A stretch of DNA of 64,000 bases, from positions 62,001-126,000 of the forward strand of contig CBDCYR010000007.1 in the NCBI GenBank assembly GCA_965224275.1, given 5' to 3'. Positions 1-8,657 of the stretch are shown here, in pieces. The position numbers and the translations under genes are program-made. The number at the start of each line of letters is the position of its first letter. Position 1 is the first letter of the stretch. Below the pieces are notes generated by a model. The model was not told the origin of the DNA. It searched no databases and was given only the letters and a program-made list of their open reading frames with translations. This DNA is from CAUZWH01 sp965224275 (GTDB taxonomy: Bacteria > Pseudomonadota > Alphaproteobacteria > SHVV01).

Positions 1-750
1 CAAGGCGCTATCGTAGCGCGACGCTTCGTGGGCTTCGTTGTTGAAATATTTGACGGTCTCGTAATTGATCAGACTGTCAATGGCTTTGGTATTCGCCTCA
101 CTATCGGAGCGATTCATTTCGCGCCGATATTTGATTCGCCACTCGGTCACGCCGACCGTCCAAGAGATAAAACCAGCGATCGTCACAAACGTAACCAGCG
201 CCAACCAGAAGTCGTAGCGCACCAGCAGAATGCCGCACACCAGTAAGATCTCCAGCAGCGTCGGCAGAATATTGAACAGCGTGAAGCTGAGGATGTATTC
301 GATCGCCTTGGTACCGCGCTCGATCACGCGCGACAGTCCGCCGGTTTGCCGATCGAGGTGGAACCTCAGCGATAGCGCGTGAAGGTGGTTGAAGGTTGCC
401 AGCGCGACCGTGCGGATTGCGTGCTGACCCACTTTGGCGAACGCCGCGTCACGCAATTCGCCAAACGCTTGCGCAAACATGCGGGCGACGCCGTAGGCGA
501 CCACAAATGCGACCGGCACAGCGATGATTGCGGCGTCGCTATCGAGCGTGTCCACCGCGCCCTTGTAGAGAAACGGCACGTAGACATTGGTCACCTTGGC
601 GGTAATCAAGCACGCGACCGCGATCGCTACCCGCACCTTCAGATTCCAGTAGCCCCGCGGCCACAAGAACGTCAGGAGCGATGCTACGGTTTCAAAGTGT
701 GATCGCCCGAGCGTGTCTGCGTGGGCGTCGAATAGGTTGGGGCGTCTCAC
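1..750 (-). CDS. ATM1-type ABC exporter, N-terminal part (runs off window)
   Basis: Only the first 250 codons are present; the ATP-binding half lies beyond the left edge. The reading frame starts at a GTG at 750 and is open to base 1. It encodes the transmembrane domain of a half-size ABC exporter, with several hydrophobic segments. Near residues 235-245 it has NYETVKYFNNE, the signature of the Atm1/HMT1/ABCB7 group. Family members export glutathione-linked sulfur or metal compounds across the inner membrane. The start is tentative because the frame stays open upstream and no strong ribosome site is seen. No neighbour shares its strand closely. Confidence 0.85.
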   Translation of the reverse strand, partial: MRRPNLFDAHADTLGRSHFETVASLLTFLWPRGYWNLKVRVAIAVACLITAKVTNVYVPFLYKGAVDTLDSDAAIIAVPVAFVVAYGVARMFAQAFGELRDAAFAKVGQHAIRTVALATFNHLHALSLRFHLDRQTGGLSRVIERGTKAIEYILSFTLFNILPTLLEILLVCGILLVRYDFWLALVTFVTIAGFISWTVGVTEWRIKYRREMNRSDSEANTKAIDSLINYETVKYFNNEAHEASRYDSAL

Positions 751-958
751 GAGCGGCTTTCGACGGGGTTTACAACCAAATGGGATACATAGAATAGCCC
801 ATCAAAGGTGGTCGTCGATCGAGCTTTGGCAAGGCTTTTTGCGGCGGCTCTACGTGCGCGACTATTCACTTTGAGCGATTTTAACCGCGCATTTAGCCGG
901 CGCCTGTTCCACGCAAGCCGATCGCGAGGTCGGCCGAGATGGCCAGAAAGATGGATGT

Positions 959-2416
959 TTAGTTCGACGCGGTGTCTGGCGGCAGGACGAAAATTTGCCC
1001 GGGAAAGATAACGTTTGGATTTCCGATCTGTTCGCTATTAGCCGCAAAGATCAGGGTGTATTTTGTGCCCTCGCCGTAAGTCGCGCGTGCAATTCGCCAC
1101 AGACTATTGCCAGGCTCGACCACGATGGTGCCTGGGGCCAGCGTGCCCGGCCGCACGGTCGCGCGGCTAAACGGGACATTAAGCTTTGCCAGCACGATAC
1201 CGCTCTTGCCGATCTGCTCAATGCGAATCGCATGTTGCCCGGAAACCACTGGCGCGGGCGGCGAGATCTGCCAATCACCCGCTTTGTCGGCCGTTGCCGT
1301 CCCGACTGTTTTACCGTCAACCTTCGCTCGGACCTCGCTGCCCGGCGGCGCTTTGCCGGACAATACAACCCGTCCTTCTTCATCGTAGTCGATAACCTTG
1401 AGAGTCAGGTCCTTCTCGCTTTTGGGCTTGGGGCTGTCTCCCGTGCCACTTGTCACTGGCGCAGGCGCTTGAAGAATCTTGCTAGCGCCCTGCCCTTCGC
1501 GCGGCGATAACACGGCAACCGCTTCCGCCTGTTGGCCGCTGCCGCCCGGCTTCTTCTCCGGCACAAACAGCACGACGACATCTTTGGAGGATTTCTCTTC
1601 GCCGCTGGTGGTCTTCTCCTGGAGGCTTAGTTGACGCGCGCCACTGGGGAAGGGTTTTTCAGGCACCAGCACCCACTCACCGCGCTTGTCGGCAGTTACC
1701 TTACCGACCACGTCGCCGGCGTCCTTGATCGTAACTTCGGCTCCCGGTTCTGCTCGACCGGCGATTACGGCATCGCCTTTGGGATTAACGCGCACCACAT
1801 CGAAGCTCGGCGGTTTTATGCCATCGCTTTCATCGGCTGACTTGCCTTCATCGTCAGCCGGAACGATACGAACAACACCAAACCGCTGCGACTTTGACGC
1901 GTCAGTTGTTGGGGCTGTCTTGGCCACTGTTGGGGCTGTCTTGGCCACTGTTGGGGCTGTCTTGGCCACCGTTGTGGCTGTCTTGGCCACCGTTGGAGCT
2001 GTCTTGGCCATCGTTGGGGCTGTCTTGGCCACTGTTGGAGCTGTCTTGGCTACCGCCGTCGTCTCGCTTTCGGTCGGCTTTGCCGGTTTAGACGCAGTCG
2101 ACGCGGGCGCTGAGCCTGTTTTCGCGACTGCGGCTTGGTCGGCTGGTTTGGTTGGCTCGGCTGGTTCGGCTGGTTCGGTCGTCTGGGCCGATTTCGGTGC
2201 TGCCGTGCCGGATTCAGACGTGGCCGTTGAAGCCGATGCAGCCGACGAGGTTCCCTGTGCATCGGCATCAGCGTTTGAATCGGTTCCAGCGGTCGTAGAC
2301 GCGGAGCGTGGTTTCGCTTCCTCGGTCGAGAACCAATCCTCGATCGCCTCGTACTGGGACGCGGCGATGACCGCCACGATGACGACCGCAAGGCCGGCGA
2401 TGACACTGGCTCGCAA
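959..2416 (-). CDS. LysM-domain envelope protein with Ig-like modules and a VAKTAPT repeat
   Basis: About 485 residues. An N-terminal membrane anchor (roughly residues 4-20) is followed by a long Ala/Thr/Pro/Lys-rich linker holding seven VAKTAPT-type heptads. Then come two Ig-like modules of about 80 residues and a C-terminal LysM domain (from PGNSLWRIARATYGEG), which binds peptidoglycan. The layout suggests a protein tethered in the inner membrane that reaches the cell wall. I prefer a TTG start at 2416 because GAGG lies eight bases upstream and it places the membrane helix at the N-terminus; a TTG at 2518 would add 34 residues. Similar LysM proteins are common in Rhodospirillales, without a proven role. 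Confidence 0.75.
   Translation of the reverse strand: MRASVIAGLAVVIVAVIAASQYEAIEDWFSTEEAKPRSASTTAGTDSNADADAQGTSSAASASTATSESGTAAPKSAQTTEPAEPAEPTKPADQAAVAKTGSAPASTASKPAKPTESETTAVAKTAPTVAKTAPTMAKTAPTVAKTATTVAKTAPTVAKTAPTVAKTAPTTDASKSQRFGVVRIVPADDEGKSADESDGIKPPSFDVVRVNPKGDAVIAGRAEPGAEVTIKDAGDVVGKVTADKRGEWVLVPEKPFPSGARQLSLQEKTTSGEEKSSKDVVVLFVPEKKPGGSGQQAEAVAVLSPREGQGASKILQAPAPVTSGTGDSPKPKSEKDLTLKVIDYDEEGRVVLSGKAPPGSEVRAKVDGKTVGTATADKAGDWQISPPAPVVSGQHAIRIEQIGKSGIVLAKLNVPFSRATVRPGTLAPGTIVVEPGNSLWRIARATYGEGTKYTLIFAANSEQIGNPNVIFPGQIFVLPPDTASN
1907..2053. repeat. Seven tandem 21-bp units inside the LysM gene
   Basis: Seven consecutive 21-bp units with few substitutions, each encoding VAKTAPT or a close variant (MAKTAPT, VAKTATT) on the minus strand. 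The unit is a multiple of three, so gain or loss of units changes only the length of the periplasmic linker. Confidence 0.95.
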
Positions 2417-2537
2417 GATTTCTACCTCTGGCTCACCGGAGCCCGTTATTGCCAGATACCTGAGCAAGTAACCTAAGTATGCGGCAGGGTCCGCGACAAA
2501 CGGTATGGCAGTTGGCAATAGTGCGCGTTCCAGGCAA

Positions 2538-3455
2538 CTAGCCGTCTTTCTTGCGTTTTATCAAGTTATCGATCGGCGGTAACGCCCGTAAATAGGTGGC
2601 AATTGCTTTGAGATCTGCATCCGTTAGATGCTTGAGCCCATCTTCGACCGCCTCGGCCATGCTTCCCTGAACATCATCGAAGTTGGGTTTGAAACCGATC
2701 TTGAAAAGTTGAACGATATCGGCCTCGCTCCATTTGCCAATTCCAGTTGCTTTGTCAGGCGTAATATTCGGCGCAATCTCCCCCTCAGGCCCGTCTGCCG
2801 TGCCTGCCAGCCACATCTCACGATCGAGCCCGCCAAATACGTTGCGCGGCGTGTGGCATTCGCCGCAATGACTGAGCGCTTCGACGAGGTAGGCGCCGCG
2901 ATTCCATTCCGCTGATCGCGATGTATCGGGTATCAGCTCGCCAGCTTGGAAGAACAAAAGTTTCCAACCCGTCTGCAAGAACCGCCATCGAAACGGAAAT
3001 CCGACGGCGTGATCCTTGTTGGGCTTGCTAACCGGCGCCAGTGAAAACAGATACGCCTTGATCGCCAACGCATCGGCACGCGTCATCCGGGTGTAGGTCG
3101 TGTATGGAAAGACCGGAAAGTAGTGCGCACCATCGGGGCGAACGCCGTCTCGCAGTGCGCGAACGAAATCGTCGTCCGTCCAGGCGCCGATCCCGGTTTT
3201 AGAGTCGGCGGTGATATTGGGGCTGAAAAACGTTCCAAAAGGTGTTTTGAGAGCGCGCCCTCCGGAAAACGGCACCCCCTTCTTTTCGGTGTGGCAAGTC
3301 GTGCAACCGCCGGCGCTCACCAGATAAGCACCGCGGCTTACCTGATCGGCATTGGTTTGTGCCGCGGCCGCTGAGATTCTCCCAGTCACCGCAATCAGCA
3401 GCGCCATGGCACAAACTCCTATCGCGAAGGGACCAAACCATCGCCATTTGTCCAT
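2538..3455 (-). CDS. Periplasmic diheme cytochrome c
   Basis: 305 residues with an N-terminal signal segment (hydrophobic residues about 8-30, ending in AAAAQ). There are two class I haem-attachment sites, CTTCH near residue 52 and CGECH near residue 198. It resembles the diheme cytochrome subunits that take electrons from periplasmic dehydrogenases (alcohol, aldehyde or nicotinate type). No dehydrogenase partner is adjacent; the neighbours are a LysM gene and a cytochrome c'. The electron donor therefore cannot be inferred from context. Confidence 0.88.
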   Translation of the reverse strand: MDKWRWFGPFAIGVCAMALLIAVTGRISAAAAQTNADQVSRGAYLVSAGGCTTCHTEKKGVPFSGGRALKTPFGTFFSPNITADSKTGIGAWTDDDFVRALRDGVRPDGAHYFPVFPYTTYTRMTRADALAIKAYLFSLAPVSKPNKDHAVGFPFRWRFLQTGWKLLFFQAGELIPDTSRSAEWNRGAYLVEALSHCGECHTPRNVFGGLDREMWLAGTADGPEGEIAPNITPDKATGIGKWSEADIVQLFKIGFKPNFDDVQGSMAEAVEDGLKHLTDADLKAIATYLRALPPIDNLIKRKKDG

Positions 3456-3552
3456 ACCGTGTGCGCTCCGCTAATAATTCGCACGTTCCCGTCAATATCG
3501 CGAATATCGCGCGCAATACTTCAACATTGGGTGTTCACTAGATGGAAGCAAG

Positions 3553-3592
3553 CCAAAGAAAACGGGCGGCCACGCGATTCCGCGGCCGCCCG
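3553..3592 (-). terminator. Intrinsic terminator of the cytochrome c' gene
   Basis: A perfect 9-bp GC-rich inverted repeat (CGGGCGGCC / GGCCGCCCG, 3563-3592) with a 12-base loop. On the minus strand it is followed by a T-rich run (TTTTCTTTGG), 24 bases after the cytochrome c' stop. Confidence 0.9.
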
Positions 3593-3615
3593 TCAATTGG
3601 TAGCGCGACGAATTG

Positions 3616-4077
3616 TTATTTCTTCGGAGCGCGGAAGGGCTTGTGGCAACCCCCACAGGCCTTGCCAACGCCACCTGCAGCGGCACCGATCTTACCCATG
3701 TCACCGCTGTCGGCGACAGCAGCAAGCGCATTAGCCGCGGTAACGAGATTGGCTGCGGCCTTCTCGAAAGTGGCCCGATCCGACCAGATCTCGGGTTTGG
3801 TCCTGCCACCATCTGATCCTGCCGGGAACATCGCCACGACAGCGGCGGCAATTGGTGCTAACGCCTTGGCGTGATGCGGAATGTTCGCTTTGGCGTCAAC
3901 TTCACCCTTCATATTTTGGAAAATACCGCCGAGATGGGCCGCCAATGACCACATCACGCCGTTCCGATATTTTAGGTGCTTTTCACTGCCCATCGCATCC
4001 GAGGTTGTCGGCATCGCCAACGCCGCCAGCGCCGCGAATGCACCAGCCAGCGCTATCGTTTTCAATGTCGTATTCAT
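3616..4077 (-). CDS. Cytochrome c' family protein
   Basis: 153 residues. A signal peptide (about residues 1-28, ending TTSDA) precedes a four-helix Cytochrom_C_2 domain with the haem site CGGCH close to the C-terminus (KACGGCHKPFR), as is usual for cytochrome c'. Family members are periplasmic high-spin haem proteins that bind NO. The ATG at 4077 is chosen because AGGAGG lies just upstream and the signal peptide then begins correctly; the longer frame from 4116 is not needed. A strong terminator follows. Confidence 0.9.
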   Translation of the reverse strand: MNTTLKTIALAGAFAALAALAMPTTSDAMGSEKHLKYRNGVMWSLAAHLGGIFQNMKGEVDAKANIPHHAKALAPIAAAVVAMFPAGSDGGRTKPEIWSDRATFEKAAANLVTAANALAAVADSGDMGKIGAAAGGVGKACGGCHKPFRAPKK

Positions 4078-4275
4078 GCTCTTTAGATCCTCCTCCATAC
4101 CAATCGCCTCCCCCAACAGGGATTTCGAGGTCGGCTGGTTAACACCCTCGCGCAGCGATTAATTCCAAGCCACTCACGGTTTCGTGAGGGTTACGCACAG
4201 CGTGCCGGTGTGACGCCTTGCACGGCATCGGCAGAGTCGCTAACGCTACGCCGTCGTATCGTGGTCGCGGGCAAG

Positions 4276-4863
4276 ATGATGGCGGAACTTACCTCTCTTT
4301 GCGTTTATTGCGGTTCGCGGCTCGGCGACGAACCAGCTTATCGGGAACTTGCGAAGGAATTGGGCACGCGGCTAGCCACCGCGGGCGTTAGGTTGATCTT
4401 CGGCGGCGGTCGGATCGGTATTATGGGTGTGGTGGCGGACGCTGTTCTCGCCGCCGGGGGGACGGCGATCGGGGTCATCCCGCAACATCTATCCCGGGTC
4501 GAGATCGCGCATTCCGAGCTGTCGGAAATCCACGTCGTCGACAGCATGCATACGCGTAAGCAGAAGATGTTCGATCTTGCCGATGCGTTTGCCGTGTTGC
4601 CCGGCGGTCTCGGCACACTTGACGAAACCATCGAGGTCCTCACCTGGAAGCAGCTCGCCCTGCACGACAAGCCGATTGTCATCCTTGATCAGCGCGGCTA
4701 TTGGCAACCGCTCGAGGCGCTGATCCAGCACACGATCGCGGCGACTTTCACCGGACCCGGAGCCACCCGTCTCTACCGCCTTGTCAGCAGCATTGATGAT
4801 CTATTCGCGGCAATCGCCGACGCGCCCGTACCCGCTGTAATCGGGGCTTCTGAGCGGCTGTGA
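4276..4863 (+). CDS. LOG-family nucleoside 5'-monophosphate phosphoribohydrolase
   Basis: About 195 residues of the TIGR00730/LOG family. The Rossmann-like fold carries GGGRIGIMG (about residues 47-55) and the catalytic PGGLGTLDE motif (about 108-116). Members cleave cytokinin riboside monophosphates or AMP to the free base plus ribose 5-phosphate in the cytoplasm. Adjacent ATGs at 4276 and 4279 are both plausible starts; the in-frame ATG at 4210 would add a tail unlike the family. It stands alone between divergent cytochrome genes and icd. The bacterial physiological substrate is uncertain. Confidence 0.88.
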   Translation: MMAELTSLCVYCGSRLGDEPAYRELAKELGTRLATAGVRLIFGGGRIGIMGVVADAVLAAGGTAIGVIPQHLSRVEIAHSELSEIHVVDSMHTRKQKMFDLADAFAVLPGGLGTLDETIEVLTWKQLALHDKPIVILDQRGYWQPLEALIQHTIAATFTGPGATRLYRLVSSIDDLFAAIADAPVPAVIGASERL

Positions 4864-5035
4864 GGTCTGACCAGACCTTGCGCTCAACCGTGATAATGTT
4901 AATCTGCGCCGGCCGTTGCGGGACCCCGTGACGAACGGCTCCTAAACCGACTTCGGGTCTTCACGCGGCGCCCGTTCATCTGGTTTCAGACATAAGCCAC
5001 CGACAACACCGGCTCCGGTGGGGAGAAGAATATTC

Positions 5036-6250
5036 ATGGCGAAAATCAAGGTTAAGAACCCGGTCGTCGAGGTCGACGGCGATGAAATGACCCGCATCAT
5101 CTGGGCCTTCATCAAGGAAAAATTGATCCTCCCCTACCTCGATGTCGACCTCAAATACTTCGATCTCGCGGTCGAGACACGCGACGAAACCAACGATCAA
5201 ATTACGATCGATGCGGCCAACGCCATCAAAGAGCACGGCGTTGGCGTCAAATGCGCGACGATTACGCCGGACGAAGAACGGGTCGAAGAGTTCAAGCTAA
5301 AGCAAATGTGGCGGTCGCCGAACGGCACCATCCGCAACATTCTCGGCGGTACGGTGTTTCGCGAACCCATTCTGTGTAGCAACATCCCGCGATTGGTGCC
5401 TGGTTGGACCAAACCCATCATCATTGGCCGCCACGCATTTGGCGATCAATACCGCGCCACCGATCTGGTGATTCCGGGTTCGGGCACATTAACGATGACC
5501 TTCCAGCCTGACGATGGCGGCGAGACCATCGAGCGTGAGATCTTCCATTTCCCGGGCGGCGGCGTCGCCATGGGCATGTACAATTTGGACGATTCGATCC
5601 GCGATTTCGCGCGCGCTTGCATGACCTACGCGCTCGACCGCGCCTGGCCGCTCTACATGTCCACCAAAAACACTATCCTCAAAGCCTATGACGGCCGCTT
5701 CAAAGACCTTTTCCAGGAAATCTTCGAAGCCGAGTTCAAAGACAAGTATGAGGCCGCCGGTACGCTCTACGAGCACCGCCTGATCGACGATATGGTCGCC
5801 TGTGCGATGAAGTGGGAAGGTGGCTTCGTATGGGCCTGCAAGAACTATGATGGCGACGTGCAGTCCGACACCGTGGCGCAAGGTTTTGGCTCGCTCGGCC
5901 TTATGTCATCGGTGTTGATGACGCCGGACGGCAAAACCGTCGAAGCTGAGGCAGCGCACGGCACGGTGACACGCCATTATCGGGCCCATCAGCGCGGTGA
6001 GGAAACTTCGACCAATCCAATCGCGTCGATCTTCGCATGGACGCGTGGTTTGATGTATCGCGGCCGGATGGACGAAACACCGGAAGTTGTGAAGTTCGCC
6101 GATACACTTGAGAAGGTCTGCATCGGTGCCGTCGAGGCGGGTTCGATGACCAAGGATCTCGCGATCCTCGTCGGACCGGATCAAAAATGGCTAACCACCA
6201 GCCAATTTCTCGATACGCTCGACGAAGGCCTCCAGGCGGCCATGGGTTGA
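5036..6250 (+). CDS. icd: NADP-dependent isocitrate dehydrogenase
   Basis: 404 residues of the eukaryote-like, dimeric NADP-IDH subfamily common in alphaproteobacteria, opening MAKIKVKNPVVEVDGDEMTR. It oxidatively decarboxylates isocitrate to 2-oxoglutarate in the TCA cycle. Conserved features include the substrate segment with SPNGTIRN, and the AEAAHGTVTRHYR block before the NADP site. A GGGGAG ribosome site sits before the ATG at 5036; the upstream in-frame start at 5018 would add six residues. Monocistronic. Confidence 0.97.
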   Translation: MAKIKVKNPVVEVDGDEMTRIIWAFIKEKLILPYLDVDLKYFDLAVETRDETNDQITIDAANAIKEHGVGVKCATITPDEERVEEFKLKQMWRSPNGTIRNILGGTVFREPILCSNIPRLVPGWTKPIIIGRHAFGDQYRATDLVIPGSGTLTMTFQPDDGGETIEREIFHFPGGGVAMGMYNLDDSIRDFARACMTYALDRAWPLYMSTKNTILKAYDGRFKDLFQEIFEAEFKDKYEAAGTLYEHRLIDDMVACAMKWEGGFVWACKNYDGDVQSDTVAQGFGSLGLMSSVLMTPDGKTVEAEAAHGTVTRHYRAHQRGEETSTNPIASIFAWTRGLMYRGRMDETPEVVKFADTLEKVCIGAVEAGSMTKDLAILVGPDQKWLTTSQFLDTLDEGLQAAMG

Positions 6251-6261
6251 GCCTGCTACGG

Positions 6262-6741
6262 TTAGGCCGAGCTCTGGTTTTCGAGGTTTTCCGCCACGCG
6301 TCGCAGTAGGTCGTTGAAAATCGCGCGTTCATCGGCCGACAATCCTGCCAAAGCTTGCTCCTCTACGGCCATCCCGGCGTCGATCAAAGCTGTCTGGCGG
6401 TCCAGTGCTTTCTTGGTAAGCCTTATTTCGACGGCGCGCTTGTCGGATTTGCTGCGGCGCCGACGAATCAAGCCGGCGGCAACCATACGATCAAGCGTTC
6501 GTACCAGAGTCGGCTGAGAGATGCGTGCCTTGCGACCGAGGTCTTTCTCGGTCAGTCCATCCTTCTCCCAGAGGAACAGTAAAATCGGGTATTGGCCCGT
6601 GGCGCATTCAAGCGCATCGAGGCGTCGTTGCAAAACCGCATTGTAAAGACGCACGGCATGACGCAATAAGAAGCCAGAGGCGTGTTCCACACGGAATCGC
6701 GCAAAGCGTTGCTGAACGTGAGAGACCGAGGCATCGCTCAT
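6262..6741 (-). CDS. MarR-family transcriptional regulator
   Basis: 159 residues with the winged-helix pattern of MarR proteins: a helical dimerisation N-terminus, a recognition region (DLGRKARISQPTLVRTLDRM, about 78-97) and the wing with RRRRSKSDKRA. Such regulators usually repress a neighbouring gene until an aromatic ligand binds. It lies 31 bp downstream of the dioxygenase beta gene on the same strand, so it probably belongs to that operon and senses its substrate. The ligand is inferred only from context. Confidence 0.88.
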   Translation of the reverse strand: MSDASVSHVQQRFARFRVEHASGFLLRHAVRLYNAVLQRRLDALECATGQYPILLFLWEKDGLTEKDLGRKARISQPTLVRTLDRMVAAGLIRRRRSKSDKRAVEIRLTKKALDRQTALIDAGMAVEEQALAGLSADERAIFNDLLRRVAENLENQSSA

Positions 6742-6772
6742 TTTTTACCGCCTAGATATATAGCCTACTAAT

Positions 6773-7252
6773 TTATAGCGGAGTGGAAATCATGTTGGGG
6801 ACCGCCGCCGTGTCGAGCACAACGACTTTCTGTTTGAACTTGGCCTCACCATCGACGAACACGACCAGATCCTCGTATTTGCCGGACGCAAAAAAGCTGG
6901 TTTCACCGTCGGTGTCTGTTTGCAGAACGATGAAACTGGCCCAAACCTCGAACGTCCCGGCCTCTTCGCCGCGGACCCGCACGTTGCCGACCACGTGGCG
7001 ATCGTAGTGCAGATTGTAGATCAGCGCTCTCCGGAGGATGACCACGCGATCGCGCAGCATATCCTTGTTGTCGCAATAAATGATCGGTAGCGGCGTTCCC
7101 CGGTTCAGATTTTCGCGCGGGATGATCTGATAGAGACAGTCCTCGACGAACAAATCAGGCCAATCCTCGAGGCGATCATCGTCGATACTATGTGCGTAGT
7201 CGTGCTCGAGATCGATGATGCGATCAACAATATCGCTGTCTACACGCGCCAC
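6773..7252 (-). CDS. Aromatic-ring-hydroxylating dioxygenase, beta subunit
   Basis: 159 residues from a GTG at 7252 whose ribosome site (TGAGGG) overlaps the stop of the alpha gene; an ATG at 7294 would overlap the alpha gene by 35 bases. It has the NTF2-like fold of small dioxygenase subunits, with DLFVEDCLYQIIPREN near the N-terminus and YNLHYDRHVVGNVRV in the core. The beta subunit is structural in the alpha3beta3 oxygenase. Its position straight after the alpha gene supports the call. Confidence 0.88.
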   Translation of the reverse strand: MARVDSDIVDRIIDLEHDYAHSIDDDRLEDWPDLFVEDCLYQIIPRENLNRGTPLPIIYCDNKDMLRDRVVILRRALIYNLHYDRHVVGNVRVRGEEAGTFEVWASFIVLQTDTDGETSFFASGKYEDLVVFVDGEAKFKQKVVVLDTAAVPNMISTPL

Positions 7253-7259
7253 AGCACCC

Positions 7260-8540
7260 TCACGCGTCGCCCGGCACCCACGCCGGCGCACCATCTGCCT
7301 GATATCCCATCAAATGGCAGTAATAGCGCCAGAATCCCCGCACCGGAACTTCGGTAAGAGGTGAGTCCGGGTCGATGATCGGGCCCGTGCCACCCATTTC
7401 GATTACCGAGTACCGATCACGTTCACGGCCCACAACCCGTTGAATCAATGCGCCGGCCTCGCCATCCTCGATCGAGACATAGCCGGCTGGCCCAATCAGG
7501 TTGACCTGCTTGAGGCGAAGTTTGCGCAGCTCTTCGTCGTCATCGGTGTAGGCAAAACAGGTCCAATTGAGCTCAAACTCATCCGGGCCACGCGGGCGAA
7601 TTTGGCGGGTCGCCAACGTGTTCGACAAACGCTGAAAAATAACGCTCGGGAACAACGCCATCATCATGATCGCGCAGCCATCACCAACCTCGTCGCGGAA
7701 TTCAATCATGCTGGGATCGGCGAGCGACAAAGTCTCGTCGAAGACCCCAAGGTCCTTAAGTTTTTGCTCGTCGCTCGCCTCGAGATCGTCGCTGTCATAA
7801 ACCGTAAACAGCACCCGGTGACGTTTGAGTCGATCCATCCTCGTGGCGCCGCGCTGAGTTGTGCGCATGATCCCAAAGGTGGACTGGAACTGGTGCAGCA
7901 ATCCCGCATGGTAGGAATCCATCAGGTTCTCGAAATAGAACTTCCAATTGCCGGGGATGCGTTGGCGCCAGTGGCCGAGTATCTCGATCGGCCGGTCGAA
8001 CATGGTATCGAGATAGTCCATGTTGGGCTGGTCGAGGAAGCTCTCAAGCGACTCCACGTTGTCGCTGAAAGATCCAAAGATGACGCCTCGGTAGACCGCG
8101 ACCTTGAGTGTTTGCAACCCGTGATCGCGCTTACTGAACGTTTCCGGCATGCCGCCTTTGCCACGAATACCGCGTTCGAAGGGGACCCCAATCAAATTGC
8201 CGGTGAGGTCGTAACACCAATGGTGGTAGATGCAGGTATGATCCTGCGTGGTCCCGAACGGCTCGCGTACGAGCATCGTTCCTCGGTGTGCACAACGATT
8301 CACAAAAGCGTGGACCTTGCCATCGGCGTTGCGATTGACGACGACTGGCGTATCGCCAATGTAGGTCGATTTGAAATCGCCGGGTTCGGGAATCTCGGCC
8401 TTGAGCGCCAGGTAGCACCAGACCGGTCCTTGAAAAATGCGTTCCTGCTCACGCGCGTAGATACCGGGTTCGTTGAACACCGGATAGGGCACGCGACTAA
8501 AGTCTGCCGCTGGCCATCTCAGATCGGTCCCGTCACTCAT
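7260..8540 (-). CDS. Rieske dioxygenase alpha subunit (anthranilate/salicylate type)
   Basis: 426 residues. The Rieske domain has CAHRG and CIYHHW (about residues 84-112) as [2Fe-2S] ligands. The catalytic domain has ENLMDSYHAGLLH (D-x2-H-x4-H), which ligates the mononuclear iron. The segment GVPFERGIRGKGGMP resembles AndAc-like anthranilate and salicylate oxygenases. It catalyses dihydroxylation or hydroxylation of an aromatic acid with electrons from a reductase/ferredoxin, neither of which is encoded nearby. The ATG at 8540 has a GGGAG site upstream and is preferred over 8612. First gene of the alpha-beta-marR set. Confidence 0.9.
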   Translation of the reverse strand: MSDGTDLRWPAADFSRVPYPVFNEPGIYAREQERIFQGPVWCYLALKAEIPEPGDFKSTYIGDTPVVVNRNADGKVHAFVNRCAHRGTMLVREPFGTTQDHTCIYHHWCYDLTGNLIGVPFERGIRGKGGMPETFSKRDHGLQTLKVAVYRGVIFGSFSDNVESLESFLDQPNMDYLDTMFDRPIEILGHWRQRIPGNWKFYFENLMDSYHAGLLHQFQSTFGIMRTTQRGATRMDRLKRHRVLFTVYDSDDLEASDEQKLKDLGVFDETLSLADPSMIEFRDEVGDGCAIMMMALFPSVIFQRLSNTLATRQIRPRGPDEFELNWTCFAYTDDDEELRKLRLKQVNLIGPAGYVSIEDGEAGALIQRVVGRERDRYSVIEMGGTGPIIDPDSPLTEVPVRGFWRYYCHLMGYQADGAPAWVPGDA

Positions 8541-8657
8541 CCCAATCTCCCGGCAAACGCACCTCGTCGCCCGCGCCATTGTGATGGTACGCGTCGCCAA
8601 GGATCGCAGCAACTGCGACGCCGCGTATCTCAGATTGAAGCCTGGCTAGTTACTTGG

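Noticed and set aside
1907..2053. Possible CRISPR-like array
   Set aside because: The repeats are directly adjacent without spacers and encode a heptad in frame; no cas genes in the window.
1686..2471. 261-codon plus-strand frame over the LysM gene repeat
   Set aside because: Valine/alanine pattern produced by reading the 21-bp repeats backwards; the minus strand has a real LysM domain.
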